Source: Lunularia cruciata
Lineage: Eukaryota; Streptophyta; Marchantiopsida; Lunulariales; Lunulariaceae
NCBI GenBank assembly: GCA_948567375.1
Contig: OX419761.1
Span: forward strand, 29,266,501-29,330,500
Reading direction: 5' to 3'
DNA: 64,000 bases
Below are positions 34,918 through 45,729 of the stretch, piece after piece. The translations under genes were made by a program, and so were the position numbers. A model generated the notes under the pieces. That model saw only the letters and a program-made list of their open reading frames with translations. It did not search any database and was not told where the DNA came from. Within the stretch, counting starts at the first letter, position 1, and every line of letters starts with the position of its first letter.

Positions 34918-35442
34918 CTAAAATTCTCTTATTAAACTCATGAAACATCTATTTGTCTTACCAATAAATGTGGTCTTTATGATATACAGAGGTAACTCTT
35001 GCCTTTGTGATCTTCCTTTAATCCCAAAGATCTTCCATTGATAATTTTTCACTACTTTCTTTCTCCAATCCACTGTGGGGTTGTAGTGCTCCATCCATGG
35101 CATACCTAAGATTGCATCATAATGAGCTAATTATATCACTCACCACTTGGTTGTTTCTTGATACCCTCCTATAGAGAGTATTACCTTTTTAGGTAACGAC
35201 TCAATCCTCTCTGTCTTACCATTAGGTAACTCTACTTTGTCCTTCTCATCCTTCTCTAGTTTCATCTCCAACCTTATTTCAACAAAGCAAGACAAGAAAT
35301 TCTTTGTTGCCCTAGGGTCTATCAACACTCTCATTGGATTGCCTTCTAGCACTCCATCTACAACAATTAATTGTACATTTATCTCCCTTCTGCTTTGCAC
35401 ACTCGTCCTTTTCCTCCTCATGCTTTTACTCTTCTTCACCAA
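34918..35442 (-). pseudogene. G3 retropepsin
   Basis: VLEGNPMRVLIDPRATKNFLS (active site read as D-P-R-A, as in G2) lies at about 35290-35350. The closing block MPWMEHYNPTVDW lies at about 35055-35103. A frame change lies between them. The substitution of the usual D-S/T-G by D-P-R suggests loss of activity, unless Pro is ancestral in the family and Arg came from a G-to-A change. Confidence 0.82.
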
Positions 35443-35569
35443 GCCAATAAGGCCGCAAGGTATATTTATTGGTGATCTTAATTTTCTGATGTGGTTCCCA
35501 TATTGTCCTCTTCAATTTGTCTCTCCATGTGGTTAAGAGGTCACTTGTATGGAGGCCAAGGACCTCTTA

Positions 35570-36560
35570 GATGACGAACACGACAATTGATGGCTATGTG
35601 CCCAATTCTACCACAATTGTAACATCGTCATTGTTTTGCTTGAGCTCCTTCTCCTCGTGGGACTCCTTCTCTCCTTTCTTTGACTCGTCCTCTTTCTCCT
35701 TGGAGAGGTCTTGATCCTCTATCTCAAAACCAAATGGTACTCAATTCCATAGGTATTGGTCCACCAAAATGGTGTGTCTCGGCCCAATAGTTTTGCATCA
35801 ATGTTATTGCTTCACCTCCTCCAAGCATCCTTGCTATTCTTTGGGCATAAATAATGGCTTCAAAAACAATACAAGGATTTTGCACCATTATCTCTTGGCA
35901 AATTAGCTCTTTAATCCTCTTTTGAAATTTTCAAGAGCTTAGGTTGGATTCATATTGGTTATTGCAACTTGTAGATCCAAAAATACCTCCATGTACTCTT
36001 GTATGCTATTCTTTTGCTTCAACCCCCAGAGTCTGGTTTGAGCCTTTTGTACAAAATCCATAGATTGGAAATTCTTGAGCAGCCCTTCTTGCATGGCTGT
36101 CCAATTGAACTCTCTTCCTTATATGATCATTCCCAAGAGTCACGCCATTTGAGGGCCTTATTGCTCAAGTACCCACACACAAACACACCAGTAGAATGAT
36201 CACTAATCTCCATTGTGAACAATTGAAGGTATTGATTCATTCTTGAAATCCAATTTTCCACTAAACCCATGAAATGCTATCCCTTGTAAGGCTCAATGTT
36301 GCATGTCTTGCTCATTTGTAATAACAATGTGGCTTGGTTATGGATTGGAATTGGTATCATCAGCATGCATAACTCTCTAGGTACTTTGATTGTTAGGTAT
36401 GGTTGTTGAGACTACTCCCTTCTTGCATTACTTTATCCTTATTGATAGCATGTACTTGATTTTGCAATACTTCCATGGTCATCTTGATTTCTTAAAACTT
36501 GTTCAAGATCCCTTGCATTCCTTACATCAACTCTTGCAATTGTGGATCCATGATTCTTGC
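35570..36560 (-). pseudogene. G3 gag with intact CCHC knuckle
   Basis: The knuckle CYNCGRIGHIAINC (about 35585-35630) has all four zinc ligands in C-x2-C-x4-H-x4-C spacing, unlike the G1 and G2 copies. The capsid-like part follows to about 36560, matching EYVEVFLDLQVAITNMN of the sister copies near 35940-36000. The N-terminal coiled stretch is near 36420-36540. Stops and frame changes are numerous. Confidence 0.8.
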
Positions 36561-36892
36561 ATACAATCAATATTCACTTGCTACTTCCTACTTCAATAGA
36601 GGATTATTATGATCACTCGGGGAGGGTGCCCAAACTATGGGGACTACCATTGGTACCTCAAAGGCAATCATTTGTTGATAATATTCTTCACCAAAATAAT
36701 GGACTACAAAATCTCTAAATATCACTTTTGGTCTAACTACGTAACGGATTTCTACTTGCATGTTGAAAGGGTGAAGATTTGGTACATTCAGATCCATAAC
36801 ATCATAATAGAATGTAGATTGTCAAATCCCACTCTTTATTGTTTACCACCATAGGTAGAATCACCAAGTTTGGTGAATTCATCACTTTGTCC

Positions 36893-37584
36893 TATAACAC
36901 CCATATGTGCATGTGTGTGGTATTGTGATATTTAACTTGGTATTACAAGTACTTGAGAGATATTACTTATATAGAGATAAAGGATGGTTCTATATTAGTC
37001 ATGTTTAGCTAAAGTTAGTCATAGCTAGGATAGAGGGGACCTTACTTTAGAAGAAGTAGAAAAGATGAGCACCACTATTTTGGATTTTAGTGTGTTGACT
37101 TGGTATTATTCCTAGGTGTTTGGCTTTGAGGAAAGAGTTGAGAACTCTTGGGCCCGCAAGCCTTTTTGTTTTGGATTCTTCTTTAGTCCAAGGATAGCCC
37201 ATGTGAAGGAATCCTTGACTTAGTGGTTGGGTCAAGGTAGGACCACATGCTTAGGGGAATATGCCCATGTGAATGGATATTCCTTTCTACTTTTTGACTT
37301 TACTTGACTTTTAGTCTAGTAACTTGAGTTACTACGGTAATTAGTAACTTTGGTACGTAATTATTTCACAAGTATATAAACAAGGGGTGAGGAGGTACTC
37401 ATCATCCTTTCATTTGCAACTATCTCTCTCTCATTGAGTTCTCTAATGAGCAATGTCTTGAGTCTTGGAGTGTTAGCCTTGGAGGAGTATGATGGAGTTT
37501 GGGTTCCTTGCCTTCTTAGTCCATAGTGCGCTACTATAATAGCCATCAGAGGTTCATCTTGAGTGAGAGACAGGCCGGCTCACA
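36893..37584 (+). repeat. Solo LTR of family I inside G3 leader
   Basis: A 692-bp plus-orientation copy of the element B LTR (TATAACACCC...GGCTCACA) flanked by GTCC at 36889-36892 and 37585-37588. The sister leader of G1 at about 28858-28875 has the uninterrupted sequence with a single GTCC, an empty-site match. Confidence 0.94.
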
Positions 37585-37858
37585 GTCCATGAATTTTGCT
37601 CCAAAGTGATAAGCTAACGATACTCTCATTTACTCACGTTAGATATACATAATCTTGATGTGGAATGGATTCAAGAATGGGAAGCTAGGTGCAAGAATTA
37701 TCCTCTTGGTGCATCCATCCGATCCACTCTCTAAAGACCTTCCCAAGTCTAGCAATTGCACTATGTTCTCCATCTTAAATTACTCAGTTTTAGTAGCTTG
37801 TGCTCTTCCAAGAAGGCTGATCCACTCTCTTGGATTAAAGCACTTGCTCTGATATCAT

Positions 37859-38612
37859 TGTAATACTTTGAGGACAAGAGAACTCTTCAAAAGAGATACA
37901 AGAGAGAAAACACAAATTTCACACTCAACCCTTCGATGCCCAAAGGAGCACCTTCTCTTATTATATAACCAAGGAGGATCTCCTCCAATGAAGTCTACCA
38001 TAAGATTAGGTGCATGGATAAGTGACCTATCAGCAAGCTCCACCCTTAGATTACTTGCTTGGATGGGTGACATGTTGGTCTTGGTCCTATCTGGTTGGTC
38101 AAATAGGCTTTGACCAAAGGAAATCTTTTAGGGAATCTTCTTGTAGGAATCTAAAAATCACATAAGTGAAGTATTGTTGCAAAGCTCTTGATAGAAAAAC
38201 TAGGGGGAGGGAAGGCCAACCTTTCCTCCATTGGGGGGGAGAAACTTGCACATTTTTTAGGCCTAATTCATTTTTTTATACCTCCAAAATTGCCTCTAAA
38301 GTTTTTAGGTCTATTTTGGCTTCTACCCCATTAGTAGAAGTACTCTTTTGGTGATACCTCTATCTAATCTATGTTCTCTATCATGTCTAACATCCTTCCA
38401 CATGTAACCACCCCAAGTTTCACCTCTAGATCATATACTTAGCTATTGATTCTAAAGTTTCCAAGCATGTTTCAATTTCTGGCCAATTAATAGAAGTACT
38501 CTTTTGGTGATACCTTTAGCTTATCTACTTAGTCCATCATGTATAACATCATTCCAAATGTTATTAAATGAAATTTCCTCTCTAGATCATCTATCTAACT
38601 ATTGGTATTACA
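37859..38612 (-). repeat. G3 5' LTR (754 bp)
   Basis: Plus-strand TGTAATACTTTGAGG to GGTATTACA. On its left is TGATATCAGAGC (minus strand, 37846-37857), an initiator-Met type primer site. Confidence 0.9.
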
Positions 38613-39299
38613 CTTTGCTTTTCCTCTTCCTTAGTGGGCAAGTAAGGCCGTGAGGTACATTTACTCTTCATTTTCCAAGGTGATTTCCGCATCCTCCTCT
38701 TTGGTGCATCTCTCTATGTTATTCAAAGATCACTTGTATGGAGTCCGAGGGTCTCAAAGGAGACGAGTATGCCAATTGATGGATATGTGCCCAATACGGC
38801 CATAATTGTAGCAATAATGTTATTCTCCTTGGGTTCCTTCTCTTTTGGGACTCTATCTCTCTATTCTTCCACCCATCTCCACTCTCCTTGAAGTAGTTAG
38901 TTGTATTCCTCAGTCCCGAAACCAAAGGTTGCACAATTCTATAAGTATTGGTCCACCCAAGTGTGGCATTTCAGCTCGATAATGTTTAGACGGAACTACT
39001 CTTTCACCTCCTCCAAGGGCCTTTGCTATTCTCTAAGCGCAAGCAATGGCTTCAAATACAATGCAAGAATTTTGTACCATGACTTCTTGGCAAATCTGCT
39101 CCTTCAATCCTTGTTTGAAATTGTCTAGAGCCTCAGTTGGATTCATATTGGTTATTGCAACTTGTAGATCAAGAAATGTATCCACGTACTCTTGTACATT
39201 GTTCTTTTGTTTCAATCCTCATAGTCAAATTTGGGCTATCTATATTGAATCCACAGATTGGAAATTCTTCAGCAGTCCTCCTTGCATTACGGTCCACGT
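38613..39299 (-). pseudogene. Element G2 fragment: gag C-terminal half
   Basis: The minus strand reads a decayed knuckle CYNYGRIGHISINW (about 38770-38815), where two of three zinc cysteines are gone. Gag then follows: EYVDTFLDLQVAITNMNPTE and DNFKQGLKEQICQEVMVQN (about 39050-39210). It stops at the ACGT duplicated at the edge of insertion H and resumes at 41523. Confidence 0.83.
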
Positions 39300-41518
39300 T
39301 GTTGTGTTGTGGTTTACGTAGCCCTTGAAAGAGTAAATTGATGTAGTTTATCTCCGTAAAGATGGAATAGGTTGCATGACGGATCCCACGGTTGAGCTAT
39401 TGCCATGTGAGCAATCTATGTACATGTATACAATTTGCCACATGGATTATGGTCTTGTCCTCTTTGAGGGTTCTTATGTTTATAGATGGTGGAGAGTTGG
39501 GTGGAAGGTGTGTTTTAGTTAGAAGAATCTCGAGCGGTAGGAGGACGTTGAGAGTGAGAGTTGTAGCGGAGCGTGGAGGCGGAGCATCCAAGAGAGCAAT
39601 TGATTAGGAGATGTCCTATGCTCCTAATTTGTCACTCCTCAAATCCTTTTCTTTTCAAGTTTTAGATTCTACACCGCAATGGCTTACGAGATTGGATGGT
39701 GGCACGTTTTGGGGCGATATTCATAGAATCGATGATGGAAAATCCAAATCTTATTATCCTTTTGGTGCTTGCTTACAAGCAAGTATTGGACTTGAAAATC
39801 TACGTGCTCTTGTAGATGAAGAATGACTCAATTCCGCTCATGAGCTTCACGACAGAATTATGGGGTCCACTTGTCAAAAAATGAAGAGGTTAAATGACAA
39901 ATTTATAAGAGATTGCATTCAAAGAGATAGGTTGGGATTTTTTTACCATCAAGGGAGTTTGGGAAGGTCATTCAAGGAAAGAGAACCACGGTTGGAGAGA
40001 TGAACTTACAGGCTATAATTTGGAGATTATAATTGAGTGATTTGAGTCAATTTTTTGGGAGATATGATTGATTGAGTCAAGGGGAATAAAATTCATACCC
40101 AAGAGCGCCAAATAGATTATTCAAAGAGCTTCATGAGACATCTTCATGACTTGTTAATTGGGTTGGTGATTTTACAAAGTGATTGTAATGAGGAGCTCAA
40201 GAAATTATAGATTTTGATCAATCTCAAATCAAATCTAGCCAATTGAAGTTAGAGCTTTGGAAAGTGAAGAGTTGGAGATGACATTTTGATCAGGTTTGAA
40301 GATTTGGTTACTCCTAAAATTCTGGTCTGAATCACCTTGTGAAAATTTAATGTATTTTTGGTGGCTAGGGTTTGCACTTTTGTGTAGAGGTTTCATGTGA
40401 ATTCCTCAAATAGACAATTCAAAGTCTTGGATCAAGCATACATGGGTATGTAAGAGCTCACAAGTTAGCCCAACTCAGGAATTGATCCATATCTAGAGTT
40501 TGGGATTGGATTAGGATACTAAAATTTATAATGGTTTAGAAAAGGGCACATCAAGCTAGTGTGAAAAATTTGGTTGACTTTGGATCCATGGAGAGTGAGA
40601 GTTGATACAACAAACTCTACTAAAAATAGTGTCATAAGCTCAAGAGAGCATTTCTATCTTTTATCATGATTGAGTGTCTATTCTCCTATTGGTGTGTTTA
40701 TGACTGAGGATTTTAGATTTGTAGAGTGTTTGTGAGGATTAGATGCACCTCTGATCCAAAAATCTAGGGAAAATTCCGGAATCAAGAGCAAACCCTAAAT
40801 TAATGATTTTGAAATTAGGGTAAAAATTACACAAAATTGGCCAAGTTTGAGAGCTTGTCAGGGGAGCTATAGTGTTAAAATTGTAGTTTATTTTACATCA
40901 TTAGAAAGCTTATCTCACATGATATTCATTGAATCCTAAAACATTGTAATACAAGTTACAAAGAGAAAGTTATGCACATCTGAGTTACATAGAACTTTCT
41001 TCGTCAATAAGACATAGGATCACTCCACTTGGAGTGCAAATTGGGTGAAGGCTGAATTACATATTGGAGGAATCTTAGAATACAAGTTGAAATTAGCTTG
41101 ATGATAGAGCAATAGGGTTCTAAAGCTCAAATTTTACAAAAAGCTTGGAGAGGTGCTATTGGATTCTTGTGATTGGATCCTCTCCATGCTTGCATGCATA
41201 TTTGTATGCCTAGTTGGTTTGTATTGGTATGTGAGTGTTGCACTTAGGTTCTTTCCATTATGAGTGATATGTATTTCTCCTTTGTAATGTTTGAAGTGAT
41301 AAACGGTAGACCAAGAGTGTGTGTTATGATGATAGGTTAGGTTGCCGTTACTATTCTACCCAATATCAAGAATACCAAAACCTAGAGTGAAGGGTTTTAT
41401 TGGTTGGGATCTATGCATGCTCAAACCAATAGGGATAGTTTTACCTCCAACCTCTGATTTATAGACTCCACAACTAGGCACCTTGTGTGTTCCTAGATAA
41501 AAAAGAAGAAGTACTATA
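39300..41518. mobile_element. Insertion H: 2.2-kb element of unknown class in G2 gag
   Basis: G2 gag is continuous across this block in sister copies G1 and G3 but interrupted here. ACGT lies on both sides (39296-39299 and 41519-41522). The left end is TGTTGTGTTG and the right end is ACTATA, which could be a decayed ...ACTACA. Two short same-frame plus-strand stretches (39392-39607 and 39611-39826) have no similarity I can name. The rest is non-coding and resembles LTR or leader sequence in style. A long solo LTR is one possibility; I find no second copy in the window. Confidence 0.6.
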
Positions 41519-41522
41519 ACGT

Positions 41523-42380
41523 GACTTCTCTTCTTTCCACCAACATTGATCGTTCTCAATCATCATACCATGTGAGTGCTTTGTAAATCAAGTACCCACA
41601 TGCAAACACACCGGCAGCATGCTTGGTGATCTCCATTGAGAATGATCGGAAGTATCAATTTATTCTTAGGATCCAATTCTTTATTACTTCCATAGAACAT
41701 TGCTCCTTGTAAGGTTCAATATTGCTTGTCTTCTTCATCTGTAATAACAATGTAGCTTCATCATTGACCAGGTTTGATGTCATTGGCATGGGTGCCTCTC
41801 CAAATATTTCAATTGCAGGTATTATGTTTTGAGATTGTTCTCCTCCTTGCATTGCTTGATCATTTTTTAAGGTCTGTTCTTGACTTTGTAATGCTTCCAT
41901 TGTCATCTTGATCTCTCTAAACTCACTCAACATCCCCTACATTTCTTGCATCAACTCTTGCAACTATGGATCCATGGTTCTTGCAAATGCTCAACAGCTA
42001 CTTTCTACTTCAATAGAGAGTTAATATGATCACTTGGGAGGGTGCACTAACTATTGAGACTACCATTGGGACTTCAGAAATTATCTCTCGCTGATAATAT
42101 TACTCACCAAAATTCTTGACTATAAAATCCTCAAACATCATTTTTGGTCCAAGAGCTTCCATCCTATCCTCTCCTTAAAACACTCCTAACCTATCAATTG
42201 CTTGGTGATTTTGTTTTTTTTCCTCCAAAAATACTCAATCCCATTAGCTCATGTCCTAACCTATCAATTGCTTGGTGATTTTGTTTTTTTTCCCAATCAC
42301 ATTACTCAATCACATTAGCTCATGTTCTTCCAAGAAGGATGATACACTCTCTTGGATTGAAACACCTGCTCTTATACCAT
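41523..42380 (-). pseudogene. Element G2 fragment: gag N-terminus, leader and primer site
   Basis: The gag N-terminal coiled stretch (MTMEALQSQEQTLKNDQAM) is at 41655-41933, matching G1 at about 28268-28465. The leader follows to about 42368, including a 70-bp tandem duplication. TGGTATAAGAGC (minus strand, about 42369-42380) is the primer site next to the LTR. Confidence 0.82.
42184..42324. repeat. 70-bp tandem duplication in G2 leader
   Basis: Two units (42184-42253 and 42254-42324) both begin TCCTAACCTATCAATTGCTT and end CATTAGCTCATG. A small rearrangement sits in the middle of the second unit. The single-copy version is in the G1 leader near 29015-29045. Confidence 0.85.
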
Positions 42381-43119
42381 TGTAATGTTCCGAGGATAAT
42401 AGAGAAACACAAAAGAGAAGAGATGAGTTTCACATTCAAACTCCGATGCCCCAAAGGAGCACCTTTGCTTTATTATATAGCAAAACTAAGACAATCAACA
42501 AAAGCATAACCCTTGGATAGATACATGAATTTGTGACATGTCCTTGATCTCTACTCTTGGATTAGATGTATGCATGGGTGATGTGTCGAATCTGGTCCTA
42601 TCTGGTTGGTCAAACCCATTTTGATCGGGAGAATTTTTAGAGAATCTTCTTGTATGAATCTCTTAATCATATGGGGATGTACCATTAGAAAGTTCTTGAT
42701 GAGACAAAGGAGGAGGAAAAGACTGTTTTTTTCTTTAAGTGGAACGACTTTATACATTTTCAAGGTCTAATTCATCTATTTAGGGCCTCGATATTACCTC
42801 TAAATTTTTTTAATATATTTTGGTTTTTGCACTATTAGTAGTAGAATGATATTTTTGATGATATCTCTTTTTGATCTATTTAGTACATCATATATAATAT
42901 ATTTCCAAATATTATAAAACCAAATTTCATTTCTAGATCATATGTCTAGTTAATTATTCTGAAATTTTCAAATCTATTTTGGTTTCTGTTCTATAGATAG
43001 AAATATTCTTTTGGTGATGCCTCTAAGTAATCTATTTAATTCATCATATATAGTATCTTTCTAGATATTATCAATCTGGATTTCACCTCTAGATCATATG
43101 TTTAGTTATTAGTATTACA
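42381..43119 (-). repeat. G2 5' LTR (739 bp), outer edge of the nested cluster
   Basis: Plus-strand TGTAATGTTCCGAGG to AGTATTACA. It is the most diverged LTR of family II seen here, rich in A/T substitutions, which fits G2 being the oldest layer. Sequence to the right is not related to any element in the window. Confidence 0.87.
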
Positions 43120-44097
43120 TAAAGTCATCTTTTTGTTCATCTCGTTTTGGACAAGATATTTTGGAATTATATGGAGTGATGGTCAAGACGTTCTACTATT
43201 TGTCTAAAAATGCACAAAATCTTATCATATTAAACATTAGGGGTAAAATACTCATTTTAATATTTTATAATATATTTTAGATAATGTATGTCCCTGGGTC
43301 TACAGAGTATGGTGAATGATATTATCCTTAAGAAAACAATCACTTTAGATAAAATTTACTCATGTGCACTCCATTGTTATAGATAATATCATTTATAAAG
43401 TTAGTAGATAAATATCATTCGCATACCATTTTAGGTGCCATGAGACATATGCAAGAGGCTCCATTTCTCTTATCAATCATATTGGAACTTAACCCTATTT
43501 TATTTATTTGTAAGGGTTGATGGGGTCCTCTTTCCTTAGTGTATTCTAGGCTATATCCCTTATTCTTTTATCCACATCCGAGATGATGAGTGAACCCCTT
43601 GTTACATAAATCACTTCCGAGATGATCATTAAACCCTTGTTGCATCTAAAACCCTCTACCCTCTGAAAAAGATAAATAATCATCTGCTATGGTCCGGTCC
43701 AAAAAGTAGACCATTACCGGTTTAATAAAAATCTATTCTGGTCCCAAAAAGCTCCGATTGGATGAAGCGATTTGACTCTAGTCAAATAGAAGAAATCACG
43801 AGATGGTATGTGAGGTGATTCATGGGGAGGTGCAGTGCGTAGTGTAGCAAAAGGAAGGAGGAAGGAGAGAGGGAGCGAGCGAGGCTTGATTTCGTGTGCT
43901 GCGAGTGGAATGCTCAGGGAAGAACAGAGGCATTTGGAGTGAGAGAACGTCTCGTCGAAGCGAAGAGAGCTGAGAAGTCATAAACAATGGCGTCTACGTT
44001 CTGTTCTGCAAAGATTGCATGATCAGGACTTTTTCAGGATACATGATTTCTTGACATCCACGGAAGAAAGTATCTCGTAATTTTTGCCTAACGAGCT
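43120..44097. other. Intergenic DNA and GA-rich leader-like region
   Basis: 43120-43780 is A/T-rich with no gene seen. At about 43830-43980 the composition changes to GA-rich, CpG-containing sequence (ggaggaaggagagaggg). An ATG with a 12-codon frame (43987-44022) follows. This looks like a plant promoter and 5' leader for the Alba-like remnant or the gene after it, but no TATA box stands out. Confidence 0.45.
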
Positions 44098-45060
44098 ATG
44101 GATCGGTCTCAGAGGGGGGGGAAACCCCGGCCAGAGACTCCAGTAAGCGAAAACGAAGCTCGCAGTACCACTCAGGTGCGTAACTACATCACATATCCTA
44201 CGAAACTTCGTCTGGATTATCAACTTCCCTTTTCTGATCATAATCTGAGGTTATGTCGTCTGTGCTCTGCGAGGGCAAACTCTATTTTTGTAGCCACATC
44301 TTTGGAGTTTGTTCCATTCGCTTCAAGCAACCGCCCTAAGTTGCTCGCCCGTCTCAGCTTTCACTATCAAAATGTTTCTCTAAAATTTGCTACACCTGGA
44401 AGCGTACACTCGGAAGGGTTTCTCCTGTTTGTCCTTTGCTTACTACCACCTGTTCCCACTACCAGTTGCCATCAGCGCTGACTCTTCTAAAACGGAGCGT
44501 CACTCCCTGCAGCGTAACAGGGCTTAGCTTTGAAGAAAATAACTGCAGAATCTTCGTGTGACTCACACTGAGCACTCGGTTGTAACTCGTAACCGGGTTC
44601 ACTTTCCTTCCTTCACCGGAGTTTTGGTAAGTATTGTCCAGTTGAAGGTTCATCTCGAATAGCACGTACTATGCGTGCTTCAAACTGATGTAGAAATTTC
44701 CAGTTTAAACCGACGGCTCGCATTAGGGTACTTACGTTGTTTTGGTTTTTAGTTCTCCTGGTGTACTTTCGTGGAGCCAGAGCGTACTTTAGCTGCCTAA
44801 GGGAATGTCGTGTGTCGGGGACGAGTATTTTACCACGTTATATTGCATGCCTCAATTACAAAGCTTCATGGACAATGGATGCGGATACCGGATCCAGCTG
44901 TGAAAAGGCTGCCAATAGAGCTCATGTAGGACAGGGGGAATATTCCATTCGGACGAAGACTTATCAGATGTGGTATACCCTTACGGAAGGTTCACCTCAC
45001 GGAGTATTTGCCATAAATCGTTGATCATAATATATCACTGAGTCAAGCTCATTCTAACCA
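44098..45060 (+). pseudogene. Decayed Alba-domain DNA/RNA-binding protein gene
   Basis: The frame at 44098 opens MDRSQRGGKPRPETPVSENE, then STTQVRNYIT. Long plant Alba proteins begin MDR-x-QR-x-x-KP, then ENE, then RNYIT, and carry two to three extra residues between the Gln and RNYIT, so a 6-bp loss is likely here. Farther on, 44940-45060 reads YSIRT...MWYTLTEG and then R-x-S-x-Y-I-T, resembling the family's SIGST...MWEP-x-EEG and RHVSMIT with stops. The middle of the domain is not convincing. In the family, Alba dimers bind RNA or DNA, or serve as RNase P/MRP-like subunits. This is a pseudogene or a very diverged copy just upstream of SNU23. Confidence 0.5.
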
Positions 45061-45729
45061 ACGGTGTTTGTCTCAAAGGCTTTCCGTGTGGTGATGATCA
45101 AAATGATATGGACCAGTAATTATCGATTCAGCGAAATATTATGGTTTGTGCCGTATCATTTCATTTTGGATCCAACCGGAGTGGGTCTTGTTGGCAGATT
45201 TCTTCTTCATCCCAATTTTAGTATTTGATACCCCATAATATTGGAAGTTTTTATCCTCATCATTGACGACGTTTTTCTGTCAAGAGTATTGAATTCACTA
45301 GGGTTTGATTAATTTTATGAACGATCTCAAGATTACGTCTGGCATTTATCGAGATTATTGTGCTCGCCTTGATTCTCGTCTGAAGGTACACACAAGTATC
45401 TTCAGAGGAGTGTTCGCTCACCACTATGGGCCAATGACAGCTATGAAGAATATGCTTCTAACAGCTAGATCACAATACCATGTCTTGTCCAGTAGTATCA
45501 CGTGGGTATGGAAGCGTGTTTTAAAGAACGGGTTTTATATTCAGTTGTTAATGGAAATTCTGAAGGTGAACAACGCTCTATGCTTGATGTAGTGTAGCTT
45601 ATGGCATTCAAGTTAAGCACACCTAACGAAACCAGTAATAGACATCTATTCCAATACGATAACCTTCTTTGGCGTTCCACAATACGTTTCTTGTGCGTTT
45701 AACCTTAGTTTGAAGGATGGACTGATATT

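Larger units (their letters stand above)
31251..38612 (-). mobile_element. Element G3: family II chromovirus
   Basis: LTRs at 31251-32031 and 37859-38612 bracket a complete minus-strand set: chromodomain, integrase, RNase H, RT, protease, CCHC gag, leader and primer site. It was inserted into G2 between protease and gag. The flanks TCTTG and CTTTG are a blurred duplication. G2 gag resumes at 38613. A family I solo LTR (36893-37584) lies in its leader. Stops and frameshifts make it inactive. Confidence 0.92.

Noticed and set aside
39392-39826. A host gene in insertion H
   Set aside because: Two short stretches with a stop between, no recognisable domain, no splice structure evident.
44098-44481. 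Reading the 127-codon frame as an intact one-exon gene
   Set aside because: Only the first 35 or so residues look like an Alba protein; the rest has no family features and probably runs through intron.
45305-45592. A 95-codon frame just upstream of SNU23 as an extra N-terminal exon
   Set aside because: The family N-terminus is complete from 45730, an in-frame stop precedes it, and this frame has no similarity to the family.
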